Source: Microbacterium psychrotolerans
GTDB lineage: Bacteria; Actinomycetota; Actinomycetes; Actinomycetales; Microbacteriaceae
Direction: 5' to 3'
DNA length: 64,000 nucleotides
NCBI RefSeq assembly: GCF_031085295.1
Contig: NZ_JAVFWO010000002.1
Coordinates: 620,001 to 684,000, forward strand
Shown here in pieces: positions 54,779 through 63,032 of the stretch. The stretch's first letter is position 1; the number at the start of each line of letters is the position of its first letter. The position numbers and the translations under genes were made by a program. The notes beneath the pieces are model-generated. The model saw only the letters and a list, made by a program, of their open reading frames with translations, was not told the origin of the DNA and searched no databases.

Positions 54779-56335
54779 CGCGTTCCCGGGGCGCAGGCGG
54801 CCGAGCACTCCGAGGCAGACCAGCGAGATCACGCCGCCCCACACGAGCAGCAGCTGGATCGCGCCACCGAAGGTCACCGCGGGCGTGAGTCCGGTGCGCA
54901 ACGGCACGTCCTCCAGCATGTGACCGGCGGTGTCCGCGGGGATCCCGGCGATCTCCGATCCATCGGGGGCGATGATCTGGCTCGTCCCGACCGTGGAGAT
55001 GTTGACGACCGAGCGACCCGTCTCGACCGCGCGCATGCGAGCGAAGGCGAGCTGCTGCAGGTTCTCGTCGGTGCCGCGGAAGTCGGCGTTGTTCGTCTGG
55101 AACATGTAGATCTCGGCGCCGTCCTGCGCGCCGTCCCAGATGACGTCGTCGTAGATCACGTCGAAGCAGATCGCCAGCCCGACGCCGACACCGCCGACGT
55201 CGAAGAACGGCCGGGAGCCGCCCGGCGTGTACTCGCGCTGCACGAGATCGATGAGGTCCGGCGCGAACAGCCGGTAGAGCCAGCGATCGGGGACGTATTC
55301 GCCGAACGGCACGGGATGCCGCTTGTCGTACACGTCGACCGGGTTCTCGGCATCCTGCTCCCACAGCAGCGATGAGTTGAAGTACTCGTCGCCGCGCTGC
55401 GTGACCGCCGCGACCACGAGCGGCGCATCGAGCCGATCCGCCAGCGCATCCAGCGTCGCGGCCGTGCTCGCATTAGCCGTCGGGTCGGAGTCGACGCCGC
55501 CCTCCGGCCACAGCAGCACATCTAGGTCTTCGCCGAACAGCGGAGCCGTGGCCTGCAGCTGCGCATTCAGCACGTCGTTGCGGCCGCGCTCGTCGAAGTA
55601 GCCGGCGGGACCGTTGCCCTGGACCGCGCCGACGCGCATGGTGCCCGCATCCGTCGTCGGGAACTGCGGCAGCGCGAACAGCAGGATCGCGACGACGACG
55701 ACGGGAACCGCCGTGCGGAGGTCGCGATACCGGCGCATCCGCGCCCACTCGACCGCGCTCGCGCACACCATGACGATGAAGAACGACAGCCCCGCGACGC
55801 CCACCCAGGATGCGACGCTCGCAAGGGGGCCGTCGGCCTGCGAGATGCCGACGCGGCCCCACGGGAAGCCTCCGTACGGCCAGGTGCCGAGCAGCTGCTC
55901 GCGCAGCACCCACAGAGCCGCCACGATCGCGGGCAGGGCCACCAGGCGCGCCCAGGCGCCCGTCCGCACCCGCGGGAGCCACCGGTACGCCAGCGCGATC
56001 GGGACCGCCGTCACCGCTGTGAGGAGCGCCTCGAGCGTCGCCAGGGCGATCCACGGGACGGGGCCCAGATAGCGCGCGGTGAACGACACGTTCACCAGGA
56101 AGAACGCCAGGCCGAAGACCAGGCCGACCAGGACGGCGCTCCAGACCCGGCGGCCGATGAGGCTGATCAGGGTCAGCGGGATCGCGACGAACACCATCGG
56201 CCACCACGCGAGGGCCGGGAAGGCGGTCGTGAGGGCGAGTCCGCCGACGGCGGCCGCGATGACCGCCGCCCACAGGGGCAGGAGCGGGCGCGGCAGCGGT
56301 GGGCGGGACGGCGCGTCGGGTGGCACGGATTCCAC
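54761..56335 (-). CDS. lnt: Apolipoprotein N-acyltransferase
   Basis: Lnt adds the third acyl chain to the N-terminal cysteine of lipoproteins. The 524-aa protein has about seven N-terminal TM helices and a C-terminal one, around a nitrilase domain: WPEGGVDSDPT (catalytic Glu), DKRHPVPFGEYVP (Lys region) and VGLAICFDVIYDD (catalytic Cys). FQTNNADFRGT is also typical. lgt and a candidate lipoprotein are in the window. The dolichol-phosphate mannosyltransferase ppm1, often joined to lnt, is absent. Converges with rbpA. Confidence 0.94.
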   Translation of the reverse strand: MESVPPDAPSRPPLPRPLLPLWAAVIAAAVGGLALTTAFPALAWWPMVFVAIPLTLISLIGRRVWSAVLVGLVFGLAFFLVNVSFTARYLGPVPWIALATLEALLTAVTAVPIALAYRWLPRVRTGAWARLVALPAIVAALWVLREQLLGTWPYGGFPWGRVGISQADGPLASVASWVGVAGLSFFIVMVCASAVEWARMRRYRDLRTAVPVVVVAILLFALPQFPTTDAGTMRVGAVQGNGPAGYFDERGRNDVLNAQLQATAPLFGEDLDVLLWPEGGVDSDPTANASTAATLDALADRLDAPLVVAAVTQRGDEYFNSSLLWEQDAENPVDVYDKRHPVPFGEYVPDRWLYRLFAPDLIDLVQREYTPGGSRPFFDVGGVGVGLAICFDVIYDDVIWDGAQDGAEIYMFQTNNADFRGTDENLQQLAFARMRAVETGRSVVNISTVGTSQIIAPDGSEIAGIPADTAGHMLEDVPLRTGLTPAVTFGGAIQLLLVWGGVISLVCLGVLGRLRPGNAKTPAP

Positions 56336-56374
56336 CCTAAGCGAGCGTGACGACGATGCTCTGCGGCCGCAGGG

Positions 56375-58897
56375 TCAGACGGCCGAATAGGCGACGATGC
56401 CGCGACGCACGGCATCCAGCGCCTTGCGGGCGGTGCTCGCGACGGGCTGGTCGGCGACGATCGACAGCTGGTCGAGCAGGTCGATCGTCTGCTTCGCCCA
56501 GCGGACGAAGTCGCCCGCGGCCATGTCGGCCTCGGTCAGCACGCGATCCAGCATGCCGCCGCGCGCCCACGTGTGCATCGCCTGGACCAGGCTCGCAGAG
56601 ACGGGCTCGCTTCCGGGGAGCCGGTGCTCGCGCTCGAGGTCGTCGAGCTCCTGCCACAGCGACGTCGTCGCCTCGAACGCCGGCCGGAACGCCCCGCGCG
56701 GCAGCCCGCGCTCCCCCGGCCCGGCATCGTCGCGGCGCGGCTCGTACACCAGCGAGCAGGCGAGGGCCGCCAGGGAGGCGGCATCCAGGTCCTTCCAGAT
56801 CCCCCGGCGCAGTGACTCGGCGACCAGCAGATCGCGTTCGCCGTAGATGCGTCGCATCGTGCGACCGGCGGGGGTGAGCGTCGTGACCCCGTCGTCGGCG
56901 ATCGCCACGTACTCGAGCGCCCCCAGCACGTCGACGACGCGGTCGAAGATCCGCGCCACCGTTCCGGTGCGGGTGTCGATCTGACGCCGCATCTTGTCGA
57001 TCTCGCGCTTGAGCTTCCAGTAGCGCTCGGCCCAGCGGGCGTGATGCTCCCGGTCCGGGCACTGATGACACGGATGCCGCTGCATGCGCTTGCGCAGGCT
57101 GGAGATCTGGCGCTGCCGCTCGTCGCGCGTGCGCCGCGAGGCGCTGACGTCCTTGCGGTTCACCTTCTCGAGATCGCTCAGCTCGCGGCGGATGCCGGAG
57201 TACTCCGCGAAGTCGCCACGATCGCACGTCATCGCCTTCTCGTACCCCGCGAGCGACTCCTCCTGCTCCCGGACCTGCCTGGCGAGGCCCACCACCGCCC
57301 GATCGGCCTGGAACTGCGCGAAGGACGACTCGAGGATCTCGCGCGCCCGCGCCCGCCCGAACTGGTCGATGAGGTTGACCGCCATGTTGTAGGTCGGACG
57401 GAAGCTGGAGTTCAGCGGGTACGTGCGCCGCGACGCCAGCGCGGCGACCGCCTGCGGGTCGAGCGCCTCGGTCCACTGGATCACCGCGTGGCCCTCGACA
57501 TCGATGCCACGACGCCCCGCGCGGCCCGTGAGCTGGGTGTACTCCCCCGACGTGATGGCGACGCGCGCCTCGCCGTTGAACTTCTCGAGCTTTTCGAGCA
57601 CCACGGTGCGGGCGGGCATGTTGATGCCGAGCGCGAGAGTCTCGGTCGCGAACACGACCTTCACGAGCTTGCGCTGGAAGAGCTCCTCGACCACCTCCTT
57701 GAACGCGGGCAGCAGCCCGGCATGGTGGGAGGCGACGCCCCGCTCGAGGTTCTCGCGCCACTCCCAGAAGCCCAGGACGGCGAGGTCCTCCTCGAGAAGG
57801 GTGCGGGTGCGTTCCTCGATCACCGCGCGTATCTCGCGGCGTTCATCCTGCGACGTCAGGCGCACGCCGGCACGCCGGACCTGCTGCACCGCTGCGTCGC
57901 AGCCCACGCGGCTGAAGATGAAGAAGATCGCCGGCAGCAGGTTCGCCCGCGACAGCAGCTCGACGACGTCCGGGCGATCGAGACGCTCGATGCGCTGCAC
58001 GTTCGCCGAGCGCACCGGGCGCTTGTTGCCCCGGCTCGGACGACGATGGGATGCCTCGTACCCGCCGCCCGCGTAGCGAGCGCGTTCGCCGCGGTCGCCG
58101 CTGCGCAGCTGCTGCGCGCGCCGGTTGTTCTCGAAGTTCGGGCCTTTGAACGACCGGATGCGCATGAGCTCCTGGTTGACCTGTGCCGTCGCGATGCCGG
58201 CACGGTCGTCGAACAGCGGCAGGAGGTCGCCGCGCACCAGCACGTGCTGCTCCAGGGGAACCGGGCGGGTCTCGGAGACGATCACCTCGGTGTCGCCGCG
58301 CACGGTGTCGAGCCAGTCGCCGAACTCCTCGGCGTTCGACACGGTCGCCGACAGCGACACCAGTCGCACGCCCGGCGCGAGGTGGATGATGACCTCTTCC
58401 CACACCGCGCCGCGGAACCGGTCGGCGAGGTAATGCACCTCGTCCATGACCACGTACCGAAGGCCGCGGAGCGCCGGGGAGTCGGCATAGAGCATGTTGC
58501 GCAGCACCTCTGTCGTCATGACGACGATGCGCGCGTTGCCGTTGATGTTCGTGTCCCCTGTGAGAAGACCCACCTCATCGGCGCCGTAGACGTCCTGAAG
58601 CTCGCGGAACTTCTGGTTCGACAGCGCCTTCATCGGCGTCGTGTAGAACGCCTTGTCGCCCGGCGTCTGCATGGCCAGATGCACGGCGAACTCGCCGACG
58701 ATCGTCTTGCCGGCGCCGGTGGGCGCGGCGACCAGAACGCTCCGGCCGTCTTCGAGCGCACGGCATCCCTCGATCTGGAACGGGTCGAGCGTGAACCTCT
58801 GGGACTCCGCGAACGCGGCCGTCAGGGGGTGCGTGCGGTCGAGCCGGGCGGATGCGCTGGCTCGCGCATAGCGCTCGGCGGGAGCGGGGTCGCTCAC
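56375..58897 (-). CDS. helY: HelY-type DEVH RNA helicase
   Basis: An 840-aa SKI2/Mtr4-like helicase: VLVAAPTGAGKTIVGEFAVHLAM (Walker A), PMKALSNQKFREL, VVMDEVHYLADRFRGAVWEE (DEVH), SLSATVSNAEEFGDWL, GINMPARTVVLEKL, LTGRAGRRGIDVEGHAV (motif VI) and a C-terminal helical DSHCT-like domain with HPCHQCPDREH. GTG 58897 overlaps the tatC stop (GTGA), so the two are coupled. In M. tuberculosis helY also follows tatAC. Its RNA targets are unknown. Confidence 0.92.
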   Translation of the reverse strand: MSDPAPAERYARASASARLDRTHPLTAAFAESQRFTLDPFQIEGCRALEDGRSVLVAAPTGAGKTIVGEFAVHLAMQTPGDKAFYTTPMKALSNQKFRELQDVYGADEVGLLTGDTNINGNARIVVMTTEVLRNMLYADSPALRGLRYVVMDEVHYLADRFRGAVWEEVIIHLAPGVRLVSLSATVSNAEEFGDWLDTVRGDTEVIVSETRPVPLEQHVLVRGDLLPLFDDRAGIATAQVNQELMRIRSFKGPNFENNRRAQQLRSGDRGERARYAGGGYEASHRRPSRGNKRPVRSANVQRIERLDRPDVVELLSRANLLPAIFFIFSRVGCDAAVQQVRRAGVRLTSQDERREIRAVIEERTRTLLEEDLAVLGFWEWRENLERGVASHHAGLLPAFKEVVEELFQRKLVKVVFATETLALGINMPARTVVLEKLEKFNGEARVAITSGEYTQLTGRAGRRGIDVEGHAVIQWTEALDPQAVAALASRRTYPLNSSFRPTYNMAVNLIDQFGRARAREILESSFAQFQADRAVVGLARQVREQEESLAGYEKAMTCDRGDFAEYSGIRRELSDLEKVNRKDVSASRRTRDERQRQISSLRKRMQRHPCHQCPDREHHARWAERYWKLKREIDKMRRQIDTRTGTVARIFDRVVDVLGALEYVAIADDGVTTLTPAGRTMRRIYGERDLLVAESLRRGIWKDLDAASLAALACSLVYEPRRDDAGPGERGLPRGAFRPAFEATTSLWQELDDLEREHRLPGSEPVSASLVQAMHTWARGGMLDRVLTEADMAAGDFVRWAKQTIDLLDQLSIVADQPVASTARKALDAVRRGIVAYSAV

Positions 58898-59715
58898 GGC
58901 GCCTCGGGCGGCAGGAGCGTGGCGGCGCGCTTCGCCTTGCGGCGGTCGAACAGCATGGACAGCCCGACCGCGGCGAAGTACAGCACGCAGAGGATCCCCG
59001 CGAGAAGCAGCATCGAGGTGACATCGGCGGCGGGAGTCGCCGCGGCGGCGAAGACCGTGATGATGATGATCGCCACGCGCCAGCCCTTCAGGATGTCGCG
59101 GCCCGAGACCACGCCCGCAAGGTTGAGGGCGACGAGGAACACCGGGGTCACGAACGAGACGCCGATCACCAGCAGCAGCTTGAAGACGAAGTCGTAGTAC
59201 GTGGCGTAGTCGTAGAACTGCGCGATGCCCTGGTCGTTCGGCACGAAGTTCGACATCAGCACGACCATGTGCGGCATGATCAGCCAGCCGACGTAGAGGC
59301 CGGCCATGAAGAGCGGGATCGCCGCGGCCAGGAAGCCGACCGTGTACTGGACTTCCTTGCGGGTGAGTCCGGGCATGATGAACGCCCAGATCTGCCACAG
59401 CCACACCGGCGCCGAGATCAGCAGCCCGATCGCGAAGGCGATGCGCATGTGCAGATCGAAGCCGCTCGAGACGGTCGTGAAGTTGAGGGCGATGTACTGG
59501 TCGCCCCGCTCCCCCGCGATCTCCACGATCGGCTGCGACAGAAGGTCGATCACCCAGCCACTGATGAGGAATGCGACCACCATGCCGACGACGAGGCCGG
59601 CTGCCGCGATGAAGAATCGCTTCCGCAGTTCGCGCAGATGCCCGCCGAGGGACATCCGCTTATCGCGCCGAGGCTGCTCGGGCTCCTCGATGCGCGGTGG
59701 ATCCGTGGTGACCAC
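58894..59715 (-). CDS. tatC: Sec-independent translocase TatC
   Basis: TatC is the receptor of the twin-arginine translocation system. The 273-aa, six-TM protein has the N-terminal motif MSLGGHLRELRKRFF, FTTVSSGFDLHMRIAF, the periplasmic loop FIMPGLTRKEVQYT and YATYYDFVFKLLLVIGVSF. The conserved Glu/Pro-rich loop FVTPVFLVAL is present. It follows tatA by 6 bp and overlaps helY. The C-terminus is longer and basic (DRRKAKRAA). Confidence 0.95.
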   Translation of the reverse strand: MVTTDPPRIEEPEQPRRDKRMSLGGHLRELRKRFFIAAAGLVVGMVVAFLISGWVIDLLSQPIVEIAGERGDQYIALNFTTVSSGFDLHMRIAFAIGLLISAPVWLWQIWAFIMPGLTRKEVQYTVGFLAAAIPLFMAGLYVGWLIMPHMVVLMSNFVPNDQGIAQFYDYATYYDFVFKLLLVIGVSFVTPVFLVALNLAGVVSGRDILKGWRVAIIIITVFAAAATPAADVTSMLLLAGILCVLYFAAVGLSMLFDRRKAKRAATLLPPEAP

Positions 59716-59721
59716 GCCGGG

Positions 59722-59967
59722 TCAGGAGGACGGGTCTGCGGTGCTGCTCGAGCTCGCCGGAGTTTCGGCCTTCGGAGCTTCCGACGACACGTTCTCGGCC
59801 TTCGACTTGGCCGAGGAGTCGTCCTCCTTCATCGCCTTCATCTCGCCCTTGAACACCCGGGCGGACTGACCGAGGCTCTTGGCGAGAGCCGGCAGCTTTG
59901 CAGCCCCGAAGAGGAGCAGGATCACCGCGAGGATGATCAGAAGATGCGGCCATCCGAATGCGCCCAT
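59722..59967 (-). CDS. tatA: Sec-independent translocase TatA
   Basis: An 81-aa protein forming the Tat pore: one N-terminal TM helix (PHLLIILAVILLLFGAAKLP), the FGxxKLP hinge, then the amphipathic helix LAKSLGQSARVFKGEMKAM and an acidic Ser-rich tail. AAGGAG lies before ATG 59967. Directly upstream of tatC; tatB is not in this locus. Confidence 0.95.
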   Translation of the reverse strand: MGAFGWPHLLIILAVILLLFGAAKLPALAKSLGQSARVFKGEMKAMKEDDSSAKSKAENVSSEAPKAETPASSSSTADPSS

Positions 59968-60034
59968 GCGGAGTCTCCTTGTCGGTGCGGATGTGGCTCC
60001 AGTGTAACCCTGTGACGGCGGCTCCGAGCCGCCC

Positions 60035-60997
60035 TCAGCGGTATTGCGCCAACCCGGCTTCGGCCCACTCCGCCACGGCCCTGCGCGCGCCGGGGGGCTC
60101 GAGCACCTCGACGGCGCCTCCGCGTCGTGCCGCGAGACGGCGCAGGCTCAGTTCGTCAGCGACCCGCATGGTGGCGATCGTGACCCCGCCGGACGTCTCG
60201 AGCGTCGCGCGGTCGAGGTAGTCGCCGAGCAGCGGTGCGACTTCTTCGGGGAAGCGGATACGTGCGACGACGTCTCCGGCGTCGGTGTCGAACCAGTCGG
60301 GCGCCTGCTCTCCCGCATGAGTGCTCGGGATGCCGGTGAGTTCGAGGTCGCTGACGCGGTCCAGGTGGAACGTGCGCATCGCCTCACGCAGATGGCACCA
60401 GCCCTGCAGATACCACTGCCCGCTCGCGATGTGCACCTTGACCGGGTCGACGGTGCGGGTCGTGGGGGCGGCGTCCGGCGCTTTGTAGGTGAACGAGACG
60501 GCGACGCCACGACGCAGCGCGTCGGCTACGAGGTCTCGCACGGCATCGACCGGCTCGGGAGCCAGGATCACCTCCGCCGGCGTGGCGGATGCTCCGCGTG
60601 CCAGCTTTGCCAGCAGCCCCGCGTAGAGCTCGGTGTCTCCCACGCCCGGGATGGAGCGCGCCAGCTGCAGGCCCGCGAGGAGCGCGGCGGCTTCTCGGGC
60701 CGTGAGCTTCGGCGACCGCTCCAGGCCGACAGAGTTCGTGATGACGATGAGGTCGCGCTCGTCGAGGAGGTCCCAGTCGATGTCGAACAGGTCGTTCGAC
60801 ATCTGCCAGTAGCCCCGGTCGCCGGGAAGGCCGATGACGGTCAGCTTCTCGACCATCGACCGCATCTGCTCGGGTGCGACGTCGAACTCGTCGGCCGCCT
60901 CGGCGAGCGAGACCTCGCCCTTGCCGATGAGGTACGGCACCAGCTGCAGCATGAGCGCGGCGCGATCGGTCGCCACCAGTGGCTTACGGGCCGTCAT
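60035..60997 (-). CDS. pafC: WYL-domain regulator PafC
   Basis: A 320-aa WYL regulator. The N-terminal winged helix (RAALMLQLVPYLIGKGEVSLAEAADEFDVAPEQMRSMVEKL) is followed by a WYL core (VHIASGQWYLQGWCHLREAMRTFHLDRVSDL) and the C-terminal extension (VARIRFPEEVAPLLGDYL). PafB and PafC form the heterodimeric activator of the LexA-independent DNA-damage response in mycobacteria. ATG 60997 overlaps the pafB stop (ATGA). Confidence 0.93.
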   Translation of the reverse strand: MTARKPLVATDRAALMLQLVPYLIGKGEVSLAEAADEFDVAPEQMRSMVEKLTVIGLPGDRGYWQMSNDLFDIDWDLLDERDLIVITNSVGLERSPKLTAREAAALLAGLQLARSIPGVGDTELYAGLLAKLARGASATPAEVILAPEPVDAVRDLVADALRRGVAVSFTYKAPDAAPTTRTVDPVKVHIASGQWYLQGWCHLREAMRTFHLDRVSDLELTGIPSTHAGEQAPDWFDTDAGDVVARIRFPEEVAPLLGDYLDRATLETSGGVTIATMRVADELSLRRLAARRGGAVEVLEPPGARRAVAEWAEAGLAQYR

Positions 60998-62013
60998 GAC
61001 CGGCTGCTCCTCATGTCAGTCGACGCTCCGGCATGCAGGTCGCGTGTGGCGGCGAGGCGGTCGATCACGCGGTCGCGCAGGTCGGCGGGCGCGACGACGC
61101 GCACCTCGGGCCCGTACGAGGCGAGCTCGTCGGCGAAGATGTGGGCGTCGACATACGGCACGCGGATGCCCTGCTCGGCCGGCTTCGCGCGGCGGGCGAG
61201 CCGCAGCGCGGCCTCGGTGCCGGGGTTGACCTCGAGGAGCGCTGAATTGCGGGCGGCGACCTCGTCGAGGCCCGCCAGCGCACGCTCCCCTGCGCCCTCG
61301 CGCAGCGCCGGGTCGAACGAGGTGCGCGTGAGGGTGACGGGCCCGACGATGCGCTGGAGCAGGAAGGTGCGGTCGGCGCGCACGTCGAGGTCGATGCCGA
61401 ACACGTGCCAGCGGCCCTCGTACTCGATGAGCGCCAGAGGCTGCACGCGCCGGATGCGAGGAGCCTCCTCCCCCGGCTTGAGGTACGGGAAGGTGACCAC
61501 GCGGCTCGACTCGATCGCCTGCTGCAGCCCGGGGAAGGCGGGATCGTGCAGGCTGAGGCGCGGCGAGAATCCGATGATGGGCTCGTCGACGAGGTCGCCG
61601 AGCGCGCGGATCTTGCGCAGACCGCTGCGGGCGTCGTCCGACATCGAGCTCTGGCTCCACACGCCGCCGGCGAGTGTGAGGAGCGCCTGCTCGGCGGGCG
61701 TGAACTCGATGTCCTCGGGCAGCTCGTACTCGGCGCTCGGCACGCGATAGCGCGCCTCGCGCAGGTCATCGGGGTCGGCCCAGTCGCCGATCGTCTCGAT
61801 CGGCACGCCGAGGCCGCGGAGCGACTCCTTGTCACGCTCGAACATCTTCTCGAGCGCGTCCTTCGACGCGCCCGCCTCGCTCTGCTCGCGGTATCCGGCG
61901 ACGGAGGTCAGGATCGTGTCCTTCGTCAGCCCCTGGTCGGTCGCGATGAGGGCCACCACGAGGTTGACAAGGCGCTCCTCGGGCGGGATCTTCGCGGCGG
62001 CAGTGGCAGGCAC
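60994..62013 (-). CDS. pafB: WYL-domain regulator PafB
   Basis: A 339-aa partner of PafC. It has EERLVNLVVALIATDQGLTKDTILTSVAGY (winged helix), ALEKMFERDKESLRGLGVPIET, and the WYL core PLALIEYEGRWHVFGIDLDVRADRTFLLQRI. PafB and PafC are coupled by ATGA. In M. tuberculosis they lie beside pafA of the Pup system; here a FKBP lipoprotein gene and trmI are upstream. Confidence 0.93.
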   Translation of the reverse strand: MPATAAAKIPPEERLVNLVVALIATDQGLTKDTILTSVAGYREQSEAGASKDALEKMFERDKESLRGLGVPIETIGDWADPDDLREARYRVPSAEYELPEDIEFTPAEQALLTLAGGVWSQSSMSDDARSGLRKIRALGDLVDEPIIGFSPRLSLHDPAFPGLQQAIESSRVVTFPYLKPGEEAPRIRRVQPLALIEYEGRWHVFGIDLDVRADRTFLLQRIVGPVTLTRTSFDPALREGAGERALAGLDEVAARNSALLEVNPGTEAALRLARRAKPAEQGIRVPYVDAHIFADELASYGPEVRVVAPADLRDRVIDRLAATRDLHAGASTDMRSSRS

Positions 62014-62057
62014 CCGCCTATCTTAGAGCCGCCCGCGACCCGGGTCGCGGACCCCGG

Positions 62058-63023
62058 TCACTCCGCCGGCGGGACGTCGACGCCGAGGATGTCGATGACG
62101 TAGACGAGCGTCGACCCGGCCGGCACGGCGCCGTTCGCGTCGTCGCCGTAGCCCTGGTCGGGCGGGACGACGACCAGCACCTGCGAGCCGACGGTCTGAC
62201 CTTCGAGCGCCTTGGCGAAACCGGGGACGACCGAGTCGGCGGTGACCGACGCGGGCTGGTCGCCCCATGTGCTGTCGAACGTCTCGTCCTCACCCCAGAC
62301 GACACCGCTGTAGTGGACGCGCACCGGCGCATCGCCGGTCACCGTCTCGCCGGTGCCCTTCTTGAGGGTCTGGACGACCAGATCGGTCGGCGGGGTGCCG
62401 TCGGGGATGATGAGGCCGGGCTGGCCGTCGGGCGCACGCACCACGGTGGGCAGGCCGAAGCCGCTGTTGAACTGGTTCTGGCCGTCCGCAGCGGGCAGGT
62501 ACACCTTGCGCAGGTCGATGACGGCGACGACGGTGTCCTCCTCGTCGAGGCCGAAACCGACCGAGACGTCGGGCGACATGTCGTCGGGCGACATCGCGAC
62601 CGCGATGCGCGAGCCCTCGGTGGCGCACTGCAGGGCTTCTTCGAAGCCCGGGAAGTTCGTCGTCCACTGATCCGGCGACGAGACCCGCGACAGGTCGCCG
62701 TCGTACGCGGTCGCCACGATCGGCTCGCCGGTCGTGCCGCTGAACAGCGCGACATCCACCACCATGAGCTGGTTCTGCGCGGTGATCGGCGTGCCCTCAC
62801 CGGTGACGACGTCCTCGTAGGCGAGGTGCGGCGCATGCAGCGGCGTGTACACGTCGACTTCGGGCTGGTCCTCGGTGTCGCCGGTGACGTCGATGAGGTC
62901 CATGACGTCGGCGTCGGACACGGCGGGACGGGAGCAGTCGGACGACGAGCCGGGCATCGAGCATCCGGCCAGGCCGACGGTCACCAGTCCCAGGACGGCG
63001 AGGGCAGCGGGGATCTTGCGCAC
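62058..63023 (-). CDS. FKBP-type peptidyl-prolyl isomerase lipoprotein
   Basis: A 321-aa lipoprotein. The signal peptide ends in the lipobox VGLAGC (Cys21), so Lgt would modify it. The mature part has two FKBP-like halves; the second is clearer (VRVHYSGVVWGEDETFDSTW; VVPGFAKALEGQTVGSQVLVVVPPDQGYG; STLVYVIDILGVD). The isomerase pocket residues are mostly kept. It lies 44 bp before pafB and 9 bp after trmI, the FKBP-pafBC order seen in other actinobacteria. Exported folding helper. Confidence 0.92.
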   Translation of the reverse strand: MRKIPAALAVLGLVTVGLAGCSMPGSSSDCSRPAVSDADVMDLIDVTGDTEDQPEVDVYTPLHAPHLAYEDVVTGEGTPITAQNQLMVVDVALFSGTTGEPIVATAYDGDLSRVSSPDQWTTNFPGFEEALQCATEGSRIAVAMSPDDMSPDVSVGFGLDEEDTVVAVIDLRKVYLPAADGQNQFNSGFGLPTVVRAPDGQPGLIIPDGTPPTDLVVQTLKKGTGETVTGDAPVRVHYSGVVWGEDETFDSTWGDQPASVTADSVVPGFAKALEGQTVGSQVLVVVPPDQGYGDDANGAVPAGSTLVYVIDILGVDVPPAE

Positions 63024-63032
63024 CGGAACAGT

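Noticed and set aside
56375..59404. A 1009-residue protein starting at 59404 that includes the helicase
   Set aside because: The first ~170 codons lie inside tatC in another frame; GTG 58897 overlapping the tatC stop is the sensible start.
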